Positions 43,517-52,066 of a stretch of 64,000 nucleotides of DNA are shown here, one piece after another (within the stretch, counting starts at the first letter, position 1; the number at the start of each line of letters is the position of its first letter). The translations under genes and the position numbers were made by a program. The stretch comes from Rhodovulum sulfidophilum (GTDB lineage Bacteria > Pseudomonadota > Alphaproteobacteria > Rhodobacterales > Rhodobacteraceae). Location: NCBI GenBank assembly GCA_003241785.1, contig QFPW01000013.1, forward strand, positions 1-64,000, read 5' to 3'. A model generated the notes under the pieces. The model made no database searches. It had not been told where the DNA came from and saw only the letters and a program-made list of their open reading frames with translations.

Positions 43517-44547
43517 CGGGCATCTACAGGGTCATCGGCGCGCGCGTCGCGGTTTCCGCGCTCGTGATGTTCGGCGTGTCGATCCTGATCTTCATGATCG
43601 CCCGCGTCGTCCCGGGAGACCCCGCGCGGATCGCGCTCGGGCCCAACGCCACCGTCGAGCAGGTCGAGGCCGTCCGCGAGGCGCGCCACCTGAACGACTC
43701 CCTCCCCACGCAGTACGGGTATTTCCTGCGCGACCTCTCGGAAGGCGATCTCGGCACCTCGCTCTTCACGCGCCGGCCGGTGACCACGGATATCGCGGCC
43801 TACCTGCCCGCGACGCTCGAGCTCGTCTTCGTGGCCGGCACGCTGATGGTCCTGATCGGACTGCCGCTCGGGCGGGTCGCCGCGCGCCGCCAGGGGCGCT
43901 GGCAGGATCACTCCGTGCGCCTCGTCTCGGTGATCGCCGTCTGCACCCCGGCCTTCGTCTGGGGGGTGATCCTCCAGCTCGTCTTCGCCTATTTCTGGCC
44001 GATCTTCCCGCTCGAGGGGCGGCTTTCGGCCAGCGTCCCGCCGCCACCGGGGGTCACCGGCTTCTACACGCTCGACGCCCTGCTCGCGGGTCAGCCCGGC
44101 ACGTTCCTCGACGCGCTCTATCATCTCGCGCTGCCCGCCACCGCGCTGGCGCTCGCCGGGATCGGCCAGACGGCGCGGCTCACGCGGTCCTCGATGATCG
44201 AGATCTACCGCCGGCCCTACGTCGACATGGCCCGCGCCTATGGCTTTCCCGAGCGCCGGATCGCCGGCCGCTACGCGTTCCGCCCGGCGCTGATCCCGAC
44301 CCTGACGATCCTCGGCCTCGATTTCGCGGCCATGCTCGCGAACGCCTTCCTGGTCGAGCGGGTCTTCGTCTGGCCGGGGCTCAGCCGCTACGGCGTCGAG
44401 GTGATCCTGCGCAAGGATCTCGACGCCATCGTCGGAACCGTCCTCGTCATCGCGGCGATGTTCCTCGTCACCAACATCGTCGTCGACGTGCTCGTGTCGC
44501 TGATCAATCCCCGCATCCGCCTCGCCAGCCGGAGCGACCGCGCATGA
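43513..44547 (+). CDS. dppB: ABC transporter permease, DppB/OppB type
   Basis: A 344-residue permease with about six spans, starting IGARVAVSALVMFGVSILIFMIARVVPGDPA, the canonical DppB opening. Family segments VDMARAYGFPERRIAGRYAFRPALIPTLT and FLVERVFVWPGLSRYG are visible. ATG overlaps the racemase stop and the next permease overlaps its stop. Imports di- or oligopeptides or related amides. Confidence 0.92.
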   Translation: MTGIYRVIGARVAVSALVMFGVSILIFMIARVVPGDPARIALGPNATVEQVEAVREARHLNDSLPTQYGYFLRDLSEGDLGTSLFTRRPVTTDIAAYLPATLELVFVAGTLMVLIGLPLGRVAARRQGRWQDHSVRLVSVIAVCTPAFVWGVILQLVFAYFWPIFPLEGRLSASVPPPPGVTGFYTLDALLAGQPGTFLDALYHLALPATALALAGIGQTARLTRSSMIEIYRRPYVDMARAYGFPERRIAGRYAFRPALIPTLTILGLDFAAMLANAFLVERVFVWPGLSRYGVEVILRKDLDAIVGTVLVIAAMFLVTNIVVDVLVSLINPRIRLASRSDRA

Positions 44548-45392
44548 GCACCCGTTCCTCCTCCGCCGCCTGGACCGAGTTCCGCTCCAACCCGCTGTCG
44601 CTGCTCGGCCTCGCGCTCGTGATCTTCTGCGTCGGCCTCGCGGTCTTCGCGAATGTCATCACGCCCTACCCGGCCCATGTCGGGCCGATCGGCGACTTCA
44701 CCGCGCTCAACAAGGGCCCGTCGGCCGCGCATTGGTTCGGGACCGACACGATCGGGCGCGACCTGCTGACGCGCATCATCTTCGGTTTCCGCCTGTCGCT
44801 GGTCATGGCGGTGCTCGTCCTCGCGATCGCGATGCCGGTCGGCGTCCTGCTCGGGCTCATCGCGGGCTACGCCGGCGGCTGGCTCGACTTCGCGATCATG
44901 CGGATCACCGACATCTTCCTCTCGATCCCGCCGCTGGTCCTCGCGATGGCGATCATGGGCTTCCTGCCCGCGACGCTGACCAACGCCATGCTCGCCGTCA
45001 CGGTGATGTGGTGGCCCTGGTACACCCGCCTCGTCTACAACGTGGTCCGGTCCGAGGCGCGCGAGGGCTACGTGCTCGCGGCCGAGATCATCGGCGCCTC
45101 GCCCTTCCACGTCATCTTCCGCGAGATCCTGCCGAACTGCGGGCCGTCGATCCTGACCAAGCTCACGATCGACGTCGGCTTCGTGGTGCTCATCGTCTCG
45201 TCGCTGTCCTTCCTCGGCCTCGGCGTGCAGCCGCCGACCCCCGATCTCGGCTCGATGGTCGCGGACGGCGCGAAATACATGCCCGACGCCTGGTGGCTGA
45301 CGATCTTCCCCGCGCTCGCGATCATGGTCCTCGTCCTCGGCTTCAACCTGCTGGGCGACGGGCTGCGCGAAGCCTTCGACGCCGAGGTCTGA
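44544..45392 (+). CDS. dppC: ABC transporter permease, DppC/OppC type
   Basis: A 282-residue permease: HWFGTDTIGRDLLTRIIFGFRLSL and YVLAAEIIGASPFHVIFREILPN are diagnostic DppC segments. ATGA overlap with dppB. Partner of DppB in the membrane. Confidence 0.92.
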   Translation: MSTRSSSAAWTEFRSNPLSLLGLALVIFCVGLAVFANVITPYPAHVGPIGDFTALNKGPSAAHWFGTDTIGRDLLTRIIFGFRLSLVMAVLVLAIAMPVGVLLGLIAGYAGGWLDFAIMRITDIFLSIPPLVLAMAIMGFLPATLTNAMLAVTVMWWPWYTRLVYNVVRSEAREGYVLAAEIIGASPFHVIFREILPNCGPSILTKLTIDVGFVVLIVSSLSFLGLGVQPPTPDLGSMVADGAKYMPDAWWLTIFPALAIMVLVLGFNLLGDGLREAFDAEV

Positions 45393-45393
45393 G

Positions 45394-46293
45394 ATGGGGT
45401 CCGAAACCGATATCGCCCTGCTGCTCCGCGGCGTGAACCTCGGCTTCCGCCGCGGCGGCGCGACCTCCCAGGTGCTGCGCGACATCTCGCTTCACGTGCG
45501 GCGCGGCGAGAAGGTCGCCCTCGTCGGCGAGAGCGGGTCGGGCAAGTCGGTCACCGCCCAGCTCGCGCTCGGGCGGCTGCAGCGGCTGCGGGGCACCCGG
45601 CTCGAAGGCCATGTCGAGGTGGCGGGCATCGACGCCGCCCGCGAGCCGGAGCGCCTCGCCCGGGCGCGCGGCCACCAGGTCACGATGATCTTCCAGGATC
45701 CCACCTCCGCGCTCAATCCGGTCTTCACGATCGGGCAGATCTTCGACGAGGTCCTGCGCGCCGGCGGCGCCCGGCCGACCCGCGCCGAGAGCCGCGCGCG
45801 CGCCGAGGCCGCGCTGGCCGAGGTCCGCATCCCCGACCCCGCCCGCGCGCTCGCGAGCTATCCGTTCCAGCTTTCGGGCGGGATGAACCAGCGGGTGATG
45901 ATCGCGATGGCCCTCGCCAATGGTCCGCGCCTGCTGCTCGCCGACGAGCCCGGAACCGCCCTCGACGTCACCGTGCAGGCCCAGACGCTGCGGCTGATGG
46001 ACGAGGCGATCCGCGCCAGGGGCACGGCGGTTCTCTTCATCTCGCACAATCTCGCCGTGGTGCGCGAATTCGCGGACCGCATCTATGTCATCTACCGCGG
46101 ACGCCTCGTGGAGCACGCCAGGCCCGATCAGCTGTTCGCGGATCCGCGCCATCCCTATACCCGGGCGCTGCTCGCCGCGGCGCCGAAGCTCGTCGGAGGC
46201 GAGCTCGCCGATCCGCCCGAGGCCAGTCCGGCCTTCCAGGACCCGATGGTGGTGCATGACGGCTGTGGCGAACCCGGAGGAGCCTCCGCATGA
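45394..46293 (+). CDS. dppD: ABC transporter ATPase, DppD/OppD type
   Basis: A 299-residue ATPase: Walker A GESGSGKSV, LSGGMNQRVMIAMAL signature, LLLADEPGTALDVTVQAQ Walker B and D-loop, then the peptide-importer C-terminal extension HPYTRALLAAAPK. The start is 1 nt after the dppC stop. Relatives have PTTALD; here it is PGTALD. Confidence 0.92.
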   Translation: MGSETDIALLLRGVNLGFRRGGATSQVLRDISLHVRRGEKVALVGESGSGKSVTAQLALGRLQRLRGTRLEGHVEVAGIDAAREPERLARARGHQVTMIFQDPTSALNPVFTIGQIFDEVLRAGGARPTRAESRARAEAALAEVRIPDPARALASYPFQLSGGMNQRVMIAMALANGPRLLLADEPGTALDVTVQAQTLRLMDEAIRARGTAVLFISHNLAVVREFADRIYVIYRGRLVEHARPDQLFADPRHPYTRALLAAAPKLVGGELADPPEASPAFQDPMVVHDGCGEPGGASA

Positions 46294-47123
46294 CCGAGAA
46301 GCCCGAGATCGGCGAAGCGCTGCTCCGCACCGCCTGGCTGAGCAAGACCTTCGAGGTCGGCAAGCGCTCCGTCAACGCGCTGTCGGAGGTGAATTTCGCG
46401 GTGCGCCGCGGCGAATGCCACGCGGTGGTCGGTGAGAGCGGGTCGGGCAAATCGACCCTCGCCAACCTCATCCTCGGGATCCACCGCCCCACCTCGGGCG
46501 AGATCATCTTCGACGGCGCCGCGATACCCGTCCGGCGTCCAAAGGAGCTGCGGCGCCGCGTTCAGCTCGTGCAGCAGAACCCGCTTTCCGCGCTCAACAT
46601 CCGGCGCCGGATCGGCGCTTCGGTGCGTCTCCCGCTCGACGTGCACGGGATCGGCCCCCGGGGCGGGCGGGACGCGCGGGTCGCGGAGCTGCTGACGGCG
46701 GTGGGGCTCGAGCCCGAGATGGCCCGGCGCACGCCTTCCTCGCTCTCGGGCGGCCAGCGCCAGCGCGTCGCGATCGCCCGCGCGCTCGCCGGCGACCCCG
46801 ACCTCATCGTGCTCGACGAGCCGACCTCCGCGCTCGACGTCCTCGTGCAGGCGCGGGTGCTGGCGCTGCTCGACCGGCTGCGGCGGGAACGGGGGCTCAC
46901 CTATATCTTCATCACCCACGATCTCGGGGTGGTCCGCGCGATCGCCGACCGCGTCAGCGTGTTCGCGGGGGGCAGGCTCGTCGAGACCGGCGAGACCGGC
47001 GAGATCTTCGCGCGGCCCAGGGCGGAATTCACCCGTCAGCTCATCGGCGCGGTGCCCGTCGCCACGCCGGAGGAAGCGGCGCTGCGCGACGCGGTGCGCC
47101 GTCTCGGCGCGGAGCCGGCGTAG
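46290..47123 (+). CDS. dppF: ABC transporter ATPase, DppF/OppF type
   Basis: A 277-residue ATPase: GESGSGKST, LSGGQRQRVAIARAL, LIVLDEPTSALDVLVQARVL. ATGA overlap with dppD. It ends the plus-strand operon. The matching binding protein is encoded on the minus strand at 48643-50244. Confidence 0.92.
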   Translation: MTEKPEIGEALLRTAWLSKTFEVGKRSVNALSEVNFAVRRGECHAVVGESGSGKSTLANLILGIHRPTSGEIIFDGAAIPVRRPKELRRRVQLVQQNPLSALNIRRRIGASVRLPLDVHGIGPRGGRDARVAELLTAVGLEPEMARRTPSSLSGGQRQRVAIARALAGDPDLIVLDEPTSALDVLVQARVLALLDRLRRERGLTYIFITHDLGVVRAIADRVSVFAGGRLVETGETGEIFARPRAEFTRQLIGAVPVATPEEAALRDAVRRLGAEPA

Positions 47124-47134
47124 CGCCCGGGCCA

Positions 47135-47160
47135 CGACGCGCGGGCCGCGACGCGCGGGC
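47135..47160. repeat. Short direct repeat in a convergent gap
   Basis: CGACGCGCGGGC occurs twice with a 14-nt period (47135-47146 and 47149-47160) just after dppF. No clear hairpin or gene. Function unknown. Confidence 0.4.
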
Positions 47161-47246
47161 GGCCAGACGTCCGGCGAGAAGACGGCGCGGACGCATGGGA
47201 TCCGCGCCGTTCCCGCGTTTCCCGCTCTCGCCCGCGAGGCCCGGGC

Positions 47247-48053
47247 TCAGGCTTCGACCACGAAGCGGTTCCCGAAAGCCCCGGCGCCGTCGTCGAACAG
47301 GCCGAACCGGGCCATCTCCGCCTCCGAGGGCGGCTCGCAGGTCCATTTCCGGCTGGGCGTCCAGCCGCATCGGCGGCGCAACTCCGCGCCGTACTCCGCG
47401 CGCTTGAAAGCGGCGATGGCGGGATCGATCACCGGAACGCCGAGCTCCGCCTCGATGGCCTTGTAGAAGCCGATCTCCATCGTGCAGCCCAGCACCAGCG
47501 CCTCGGCGTGATCCTCCTCGACCGCGCGGCGGCCGGCGGCGATCAGCCGGCGCGCGGTCTCGGCGTGATCTCGCTGGAAATCGTCGACGCCAAGCCCGAC
47601 CTCGTAGAGGCCCGTCAGGCGGTCGCCATGCCCGATCTCGCGGATATTGGCCTCCATCTGCCCGGCCCATTTGCGCCGCCCGACGATCACCCCGAAGCGG
47701 TTCGCGAGGCTCGCCGCGATCTCGCAGGCCGCGACGCAGGGGGCGGTGACCATCATGTCGCCGGAGATCTCCCGCGCGTCGTGGAGCGCGGTATCGTAGA
47801 AGCAGCCGATCACGAAGGCGTCGAACCCTTCGCGGGCCGCCGCGCGCGCGGCGCGCAGAATGCCGGTGGTCGCGATCGCCTCGTAGGTCCGGAACTCGAT
47901 ATGCGTGAACCGCCCGACCGAGGCGGGCAGCGAGGCGACATGTACCTCCGTGCCCGGAAGCCGGTGGTTCCGCGCCATCTCGAGGAAGATCCGGTCGACC
48001 TCCGGCGTGGCGTTGACCGGATTGAAGAACATCACCCTGCGCGCCGCCGTCAT
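47247..48053 (-). CDS. Asp/Glu/hydantoin racemase family protein (copy 2)
   Basis: A 268-residue relative of the protein at 42734. The cysteines lie in VIGCFYDTALHDAREI and VLGCTMEIGFYKAIEAE. It shares the GCFYDTAL...ARE(V/I)SGDM stretch with copy 1 but differs at the N-terminus and has a longer C-terminus. AAGGAG precedes the ATG at 48053. Encoded with a GAF protein and the peptide-binding protein, converging on the dpp operon. It may racemise a second substrate. Confidence 0.88.
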   Translation of the reverse strand: MTAARRVMFFNPVNATPEVDRIFLEMARNHRLPGTEVHVASLPASVGRFTHIEFRTYEAIATTGILRAARAAAREGFDAFVIGCFYDTALHDAREISGDMMVTAPCVAACEIAASLANRFGVIVGRRKWAGQMEANIREIGHGDRLTGLYEVGLGVDDFQRDHAETARRLIAAGRRAVEEDHAEALVLGCTMEIGFYKAIEAELGVPVIDPAIAAFKRAEYGAELRRRCGWTPSRKWTCEPPSEAEMARFGLFDDGAGAFGNRFVVEA

Positions 48054-48088
48054 CGCGTGCTCCTTCTCGGCTCCGGCGCGGACGCGCC

Positions 48089-48565
48089 TCAAAGCGCGGT
48101 CAGCATCGCCATGGTGAAGAACGGCGCCAGCCCGACCGTTCGTTCGACGCGGTCGGCGTCGTAGAATCCGGGCGCGTTCAGCACGTTCACCGTGCCGCGC
48201 ACGATGCCCCCGAAGAAGATCGGCACGTTGACGATCGCGCCCAGCCCCAGCGCCTCGCTCACCGGATGATCGTTGAAGACCGCGGCCATCTCGGCGTAGG
48301 AATTGGCGACGAAGGGCTTGCGCGCGCCGATCACCGTGTCGGCCCAGATCCCGAAGGACATCGGCTTGCGCCCGCCCACGGCCCAGGATTCGGGCCGCGA
48401 GGAATAGAGCCGCTCGACCGTCGTGACCGCCGCGTCGTGCAGCGTGACGGTCATCACCCGGCACTCCACCTCGCGCCGCGCGATGTCGAAGCAGACGTCG
48501 AAGCTCGCCTGCGTGGGTGTCTCGCCCGCGACCGCCTCGAGCAGCCGCTTCCAGTCATCTGTCAT
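48089..48565 (-). CDS. GAF-domain protein
   Basis: A 158-residue stand-alone GAF-like domain: ECRVMTVTLHDAAVTTVERLYSSRPESW, then KPFVANSYAEMAAVF and LGLGAIVNVPIFFGGIVRGTVNVLN, the usual GAF strand pattern. No output domain is attached. It may bind a small ligand from the pathway. Ribosome site GGAGAAG. Located between the racemase and the peptide-binding protein on the same strand. Confidence 0.78.
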   Translation of the reverse strand: MTDDWKRLLEAVAGETPTQASFDVCFDIARREVECRVMTVTLHDAAVTTVERLYSSRPESWAVGGRKPMSFGIWADTVIGARKPFVANSYAEMAAVFNDHPVSEALGLGAIVNVPIFFGGIVRGTVNVLNAPGFYDADRVERTVGLAPFFTMAMLTAL

Positions 48566-48605
48566 GGACTTCTCCGTCGCGGTCGTCCGCGACTCCTTCG
48601 CGCGT

Positions 48606-48639
48606 GATACCGGCGGCCGGCCGGCCGGCCGCCGGTATC
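48606..48639. repeat. 34-bp perfect palindrome after the peptide-binding-protein gene
   Basis: Seventeen-base arms (from GATACCGGCGG at 48606 to CCGCCGGTATC at 48639) are exact complements with no spacer. It starts 3 nt beyond the stop of the minus-strand binding-protein gene and 40 nt upstream of the GAF gene. It likely acts as an RNA hairpin that ends or attenuates transcription after the binding protein. Confidence 0.65.
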
Positions 48640-48642
48640 GGG

Positions 48643-50244
48643 TCAGTCGTTGATGCTGATGTCGCGGAACAGCATGTTGAAATTGGTCAGCGAGTAGCGG
48701 TGGGCGTCATCCGAGAAGTTCGGCATCTCGACCCCGTTGCGCACCGCGAAGACCCCGATGAACTCATAGGCCATGATATCGGGCTGAAGCTCGGTCAGAT
48801 GGGCGTTCAGCTCCGCGTAGATGGCTTCGCGCTTGGCCTCGTCGGTCTCCGCGCGCCCGGCGTTCAGGAGCTCCACGACCTTCGGATCATCGAGCTTGCC
48901 CGAGGTCGAGAGATAGGTCGGCGGAACGTCGGGCGAGTACATGTTGTAGAGCAGCGAGTCGGAATCCGGGGTCGGCGGATGCACCTCGATCTCGACGGCG
49001 TGCGGCCCGGTCTCGGGGTTCGCCACCTGCTCGACGACGAGCGCCCAGGGCGTGCGGACCAGATTGACCTTGAAGCCGAGCTGACTGAAGGTCGCCTGCA
49101 TCAGGAGCGCGATGCGCTCGCGCGCCGGGACCTCGGCGATCCAGGCCACGTCGAGGGGATATTCGGCCGGATCGTACTTGCAGAGCGCGAGCTCCGCGCG
49201 GGCCTTGTCCATGTCCTGCGCGAAGGGCGTGCCATCGGCGGCGTAGCCGGCGAGGCCCGAGGGCAAGACGCCGGTCATCGGAATGGCCTGCGAGAACTCG
49301 GCGTTCACCCGCTGCAGCATCGCCGTGTTGGCGTAGTCATAGGCGTAGCCGAGCGCGCGCCGGCAATGCACGTCGTCGAGCGGGGCGCGGCTGGTGTTGA
49401 GCTTGATATATTCGCCCATGCCGCCCTTCTCGGTCACGAGATGGGCGACGCCCTCGTCGGCGAGCGCCGCGATCACCTCGGGCGGCAGCCAGAGGTCGGA
49501 GACGTCATGCTCGCCGCGCGACATCAGCGCGCGCAGGGTCGAGGCCTCGATGCCGTAGCGATAGCGCACGCGGTCGGGCGCGTTCTCCGCGAAGGGCAGG
49601 AAGTAGCCGTCGTTGCGGACCATGACCGTCTCGGTCTGCGGATCCTGGCTCTCGACCACGTAGGCGCCCGAGCCGGCGCTGTGCGCGGCGAGGTAGGCGG
49701 CGCCGTAATCGCCGAGATCGCCGAATTCGCCGGGCGCGAGATTGGCGCGCACCGTCTTCGAATCGACCACCGGGAGGCGGGTCAGCGCGGTGAGGAACGG
49801 GGCGTAGGGTTCGGTGAGCGTGAAGCGCACGGTCGTCGGATCGACGGCCTCGGCCGAGGCGACGCGGCCGGCGAAGAGGTTCGAATAGCCCTGCCCCAGC
49901 GCGACGAACCGCTCGTAGGAGAAGACCACGTCCTCCGCCGTGAGCGGATTGCCGGAGCTGAACTTCACATCGTCGCGCAGCTTGAAGGTATAGACCGGGC
50001 CGTCGATCGTCCATTCGGTGGCGAGCAGCGGCTGGATGCCGGGCTTGCCCTGCGCCGGATAGACCAGCGTGTCATAGAGATTGATCGCCAGAACGGTGTC
50101 GGCGTAATCGAGCCCCTTCGCGGGATCTATTTCGCCGACCGGGGACTCGTTCAGGCGCAAGACGCGCTCCGCCATCGCCGGGGTCGCGGCGGCTATGACC
50201 AAGCTGGAAGCGGACGCGATGAGAAATCGCGAGCTTATCTTCAT
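48643..50244 (-). CDS. ABC substrate-binding protein, family 5 (peptide/DppA-like)
   Basis: A 533-residue periplasmic protein. Signal peptide MKISSRFLIASASSLVIAAATPAMA, then RVLRLNESPVGEIDPAKG and the family-5 hallmark YTFKLRDDVKFSSGNPLTAEDVVFSYER. It is the only such protein near dppBCDF and probably serves that importer even though it is on the opposite strand. AAGGACGAG precedes the ATG. Candidate operator at 50363-50379. Confidence 0.91.
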   Translation of the reverse strand: MKISSRFLIASASSLVIAAATPAMAERVLRLNESPVGEIDPAKGLDYADTVLAINLYDTLVYPAQGKPGIQPLLATEWTIDGPVYTFKLRDDVKFSSGNPLTAEDVVFSYERFVALGQGYSNLFAGRVASAEAVDPTTVRFTLTEPYAPFLTALTRLPVVDSKTVRANLAPGEFGDLGDYGAAYLAAHSAGSGAYVVESQDPQTETVMVRNDGYFLPFAENAPDRVRYRYGIEASTLRALMSRGEHDVSDLWLPPEVIAALADEGVAHLVTEKGGMGEYIKLNTSRAPLDDVHCRRALGYAYDYANTAMLQRVNAEFSQAIPMTGVLPSGLAGYAADGTPFAQDMDKARAELALCKYDPAEYPLDVAWIAEVPARERIALLMQATFSQLGFKVNLVRTPWALVVEQVANPETGPHAVEIEVHPPTPDSDSLLYNMYSPDVPPTYLSTSGKLDDPKVVELLNAGRAETDEAKREAIYAELNAHLTELQPDIMAYEFIGVFAVRNGVEMPNFSDDAHRYSLTNFNMLFRDISIND

Positions 50245-50362
50245 CGGACTCGTCCTTATGGCAGTTATCTCGATGGCGGCGGCGATGTGTCCCGAGCCGG
50301 CCCAGGGCCGCGCCGTCGGCTCGCCGCGCGACCTGGCGAGTCAGAACAGGAATGGCCGGCAC

Positions 50363-50379
50363 CGTCAATATTTTTGACG
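50363..50379. promoter_or_regulatory. AT-rich inverted repeat upstream of the peptide-binding protein
   Basis: CGTCAA-TATTT-TTGACG is a perfect 6-bp inverted repeat about 119 nt before the binding-protein start on the minus strand, followed by GTCGACAAGACGG. Operator-like, but the regulator is not identifiable from the sequence. Confidence 0.4.
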
Positions 50380-50485
50380 TCGACAAGACGGCGGGGCGTC
50401 TACCGCCTCAAAATAGTACTTCGCCCCGAGGGAGTGTCCAAAAAATGGACGCCCGTTGATCTCCTGGGCTCGCCCCCTCTCTGCC

Positions 50486-50593
50486 ACGGAGGTCCTCCCC
50501 GATCCTGGGAGCCGGCTCCACATCGGTCTGGTCGGTTGGCTCCGGAAGCGCGCCTCGGTCATCCTCACGACCAAGCTCGCCTTCGGCGAGCCG
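50486..50593 (+). pseudogene. Decayed fragment of an IS21-family IstB ATPase
   Basis: In this frame GSRLHIGLVGWLRKRASVI aligns without gaps to the IstB segment GGQLLFHLISKLYERTSVI, and LTTKLAFGEP matches the IstB signature VTTNLAFGEW. Upstream and downstream residues lose similarity, and no start, stop or IstA partner is present. It is a remnant of about 36 codons inside a 504-bp gap (50245-50748) that otherwise contains no gene. The rest of the gap holds the operator-like repeat and the porin leader. Confidence 0.6.
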
Positions 50594-50748
50594 CGAGAGC
50601 GGGCGACCCGAAGGCGGGATCACCCATTGCGAAGCAACTAAATCTCGCCCGCGGTATTGCCCGGGATCCGCCTGTTTCAATTGCACCGCGCCTCCGCGCT
50701 CCCTTAGACTTCGACCCGCCTTGGGCGGATGTCGAAGCGAGGAGTAAT

Positions 50749-51999
50749 ATGTCCGCATTTCGAGTGGCCTTCACGCTCCTCGGACTTCTGGGCCTCCCGA
50801 CCGGAGGTTTCGCCCAGACCGCCGGTTCCGGGCCAGCCGGACCGGGCTGCGCGACGCGGGGCGAGGGCTTCGTCACGCTCGCCGGCACGGGCACCTGCGT
50901 CGATCCCGGGGGCTATCTCTGGGCGGAAGGCTACTACAACAGCTACACCGACTACCCTTCCGGCGATGACAGGACCTATGGCATCGCGACGCTGGGGCTG
51001 ACGCTGGACACCGCGACGCCGACGAGCGCGGGGCCGCTGCTCGGCTTCGTCGATGTCCGGCTGCGGTACCGCGGGGCGGACGCCTGGTCGGACGGGCCCG
51101 CGAAGGCCGAGATCGCGCCCTGGAACGTCTATCTCGAATTTGGCGGCTTCACCGGCGGCTATCGCCAGTCGATGTTCGATTTCTACTCCAACGCCAATGT
51201 CGCTGGCACCGATCCCTACACGATCGGCGATGGCGAGCAGATCTCGCTCCTCGCCTACACGCGCGACTTCGCCGGGGGCTGGCGCGCCACGCTGTCAGCC
51301 GAGGATGCGAGCGCGCGCGGTGGCGGGGTGATTGCGGCGGACGCGGGCGCGACGGCGCGCTTCGGGCAGGACAGCGACATCCCCGATATCGTCGCGACCG
51401 TGGCCCGGACGCGGGACCGGGGCGATTTCCAGGTCTCGGGAGCGCTGCACCGGATCCGGGCGGCGACGCCGTCGCGGGGCTATGCCGGGGCGTCCGATCC
51501 CGAAACCTGGGGCTACGCGCTGCAGGCCGGGGCGATGGTCAAGCTGCCGAGGCTCGCGGCGGGGGATTCGCTCTATCTGCAGACGGCCTTCGTCGATGGC
51601 GCGGTCAGCTATCTCGGCCTCGTCGACGCGAGCGGCGATTTCAGCCCGCCCGACGCCTATATCACCGCGGAAGGCGGGCTCTCCAAAGTCAGCGGCTGGA
51701 ACGTAACGGCGCAGTTTCTCCACGACTGGGCGCCCGCGTGGCAGTCGGCGTTCTTCGGCGGCTTCGCGCGGTTCGACATCGACGACGCCGCGGCGCGGAC
51801 GAGCCAGGGCGCCTCGGGCGGGGACAACTTCAACCTTGGCGCCAATCTGACCTGGACGCCGGAGGCGCCGCTCTCGTTCGTCGCGCAATACGCCTATAAC
51901 CGCTACGCGGCGCGCGACTACACTGATACGGGAAACGGCCTCCCCGAGGCCTCGCAGGAGGCGCATCAGCTGCTTCTGATGGTCGAATACACCTTCTGA
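50749..51999 (+). CDS. Alphaproteobacterial-type outer-membrane porin
   Basis: A 416-residue beta-barrel protein. Signal peptide MSAFRVAFTLLGLLGLPTGGFAQ; mature part has a paired-cysteine N-terminal loop (GCATRGEGF...GTCVDPGGYLWAEGYYN), alternating aromatic strands and a C-terminal Phe (VEYTF) for barrel assembly. GAGGAG lies 5 nt before the ATG. It probably provides passive entry for small solutes. It does not share an operon with its neighbours. Confidence 0.84.
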   Translation: MSAFRVAFTLLGLLGLPTGGFAQTAGSGPAGPGCATRGEGFVTLAGTGTCVDPGGYLWAEGYYNSYTDYPSGDDRTYGIATLGLTLDTATPTSAGPLLGFVDVRLRYRGADAWSDGPAKAEIAPWNVYLEFGGFTGGYRQSMFDFYSNANVAGTDPYTIGDGEQISLLAYTRDFAGGWRATLSAEDASARGGGVIAADAGATARFGQDSDIPDIVATVARTRDRGDFQVSGALHRIRAATPSRGYAGASDPETWGYALQAGAMVKLPRLAAGDSLYLQTAFVDGAVSYLGLVDASGDFSPPDAYITAEGGLSKVSGWNVTAQFLHDWAPAWQSAFFGGFARFDIDDAAARTSQGASGGDNFNLGANLTWTPEAPLSFVAQYAYNRYAARDYTDTGNGLPEASQEAHQLLLMVEYTF

Positions 52000-52066
52000 T
52001 CAGCGATCTCGCTCCGCGGCGTCGGGGGACGATCCCGGGAAGGCCGGGCGCGCGGGGCCCGTTTCG

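Noticed and set aside
30588..50384. Recurrent GTCGACA in several intergenic regions (30590, 32428, 36874, 50379) as a common operator
   Set aside because: With this base composition GTCGAC is expected about twenty times in 64 kb by chance and also occurs inside genes and at 9200. The hits share little beyond the hexamer, so I do not claim a regulon.
48517..50748. Plus-strand frame running into the porin from far upstream
   Set aside because: It passes antisense through the GAF and binding-protein genes and contains no protein motif. The porin start with its own ribosome site and signal peptide is at 50749.
50408..50758. Minus-strand frame of 116 codons in the 504-bp gap
   Set aside because: No recognisable protein. 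The opposite strand of part of this stretch carries the istB-like remnant.
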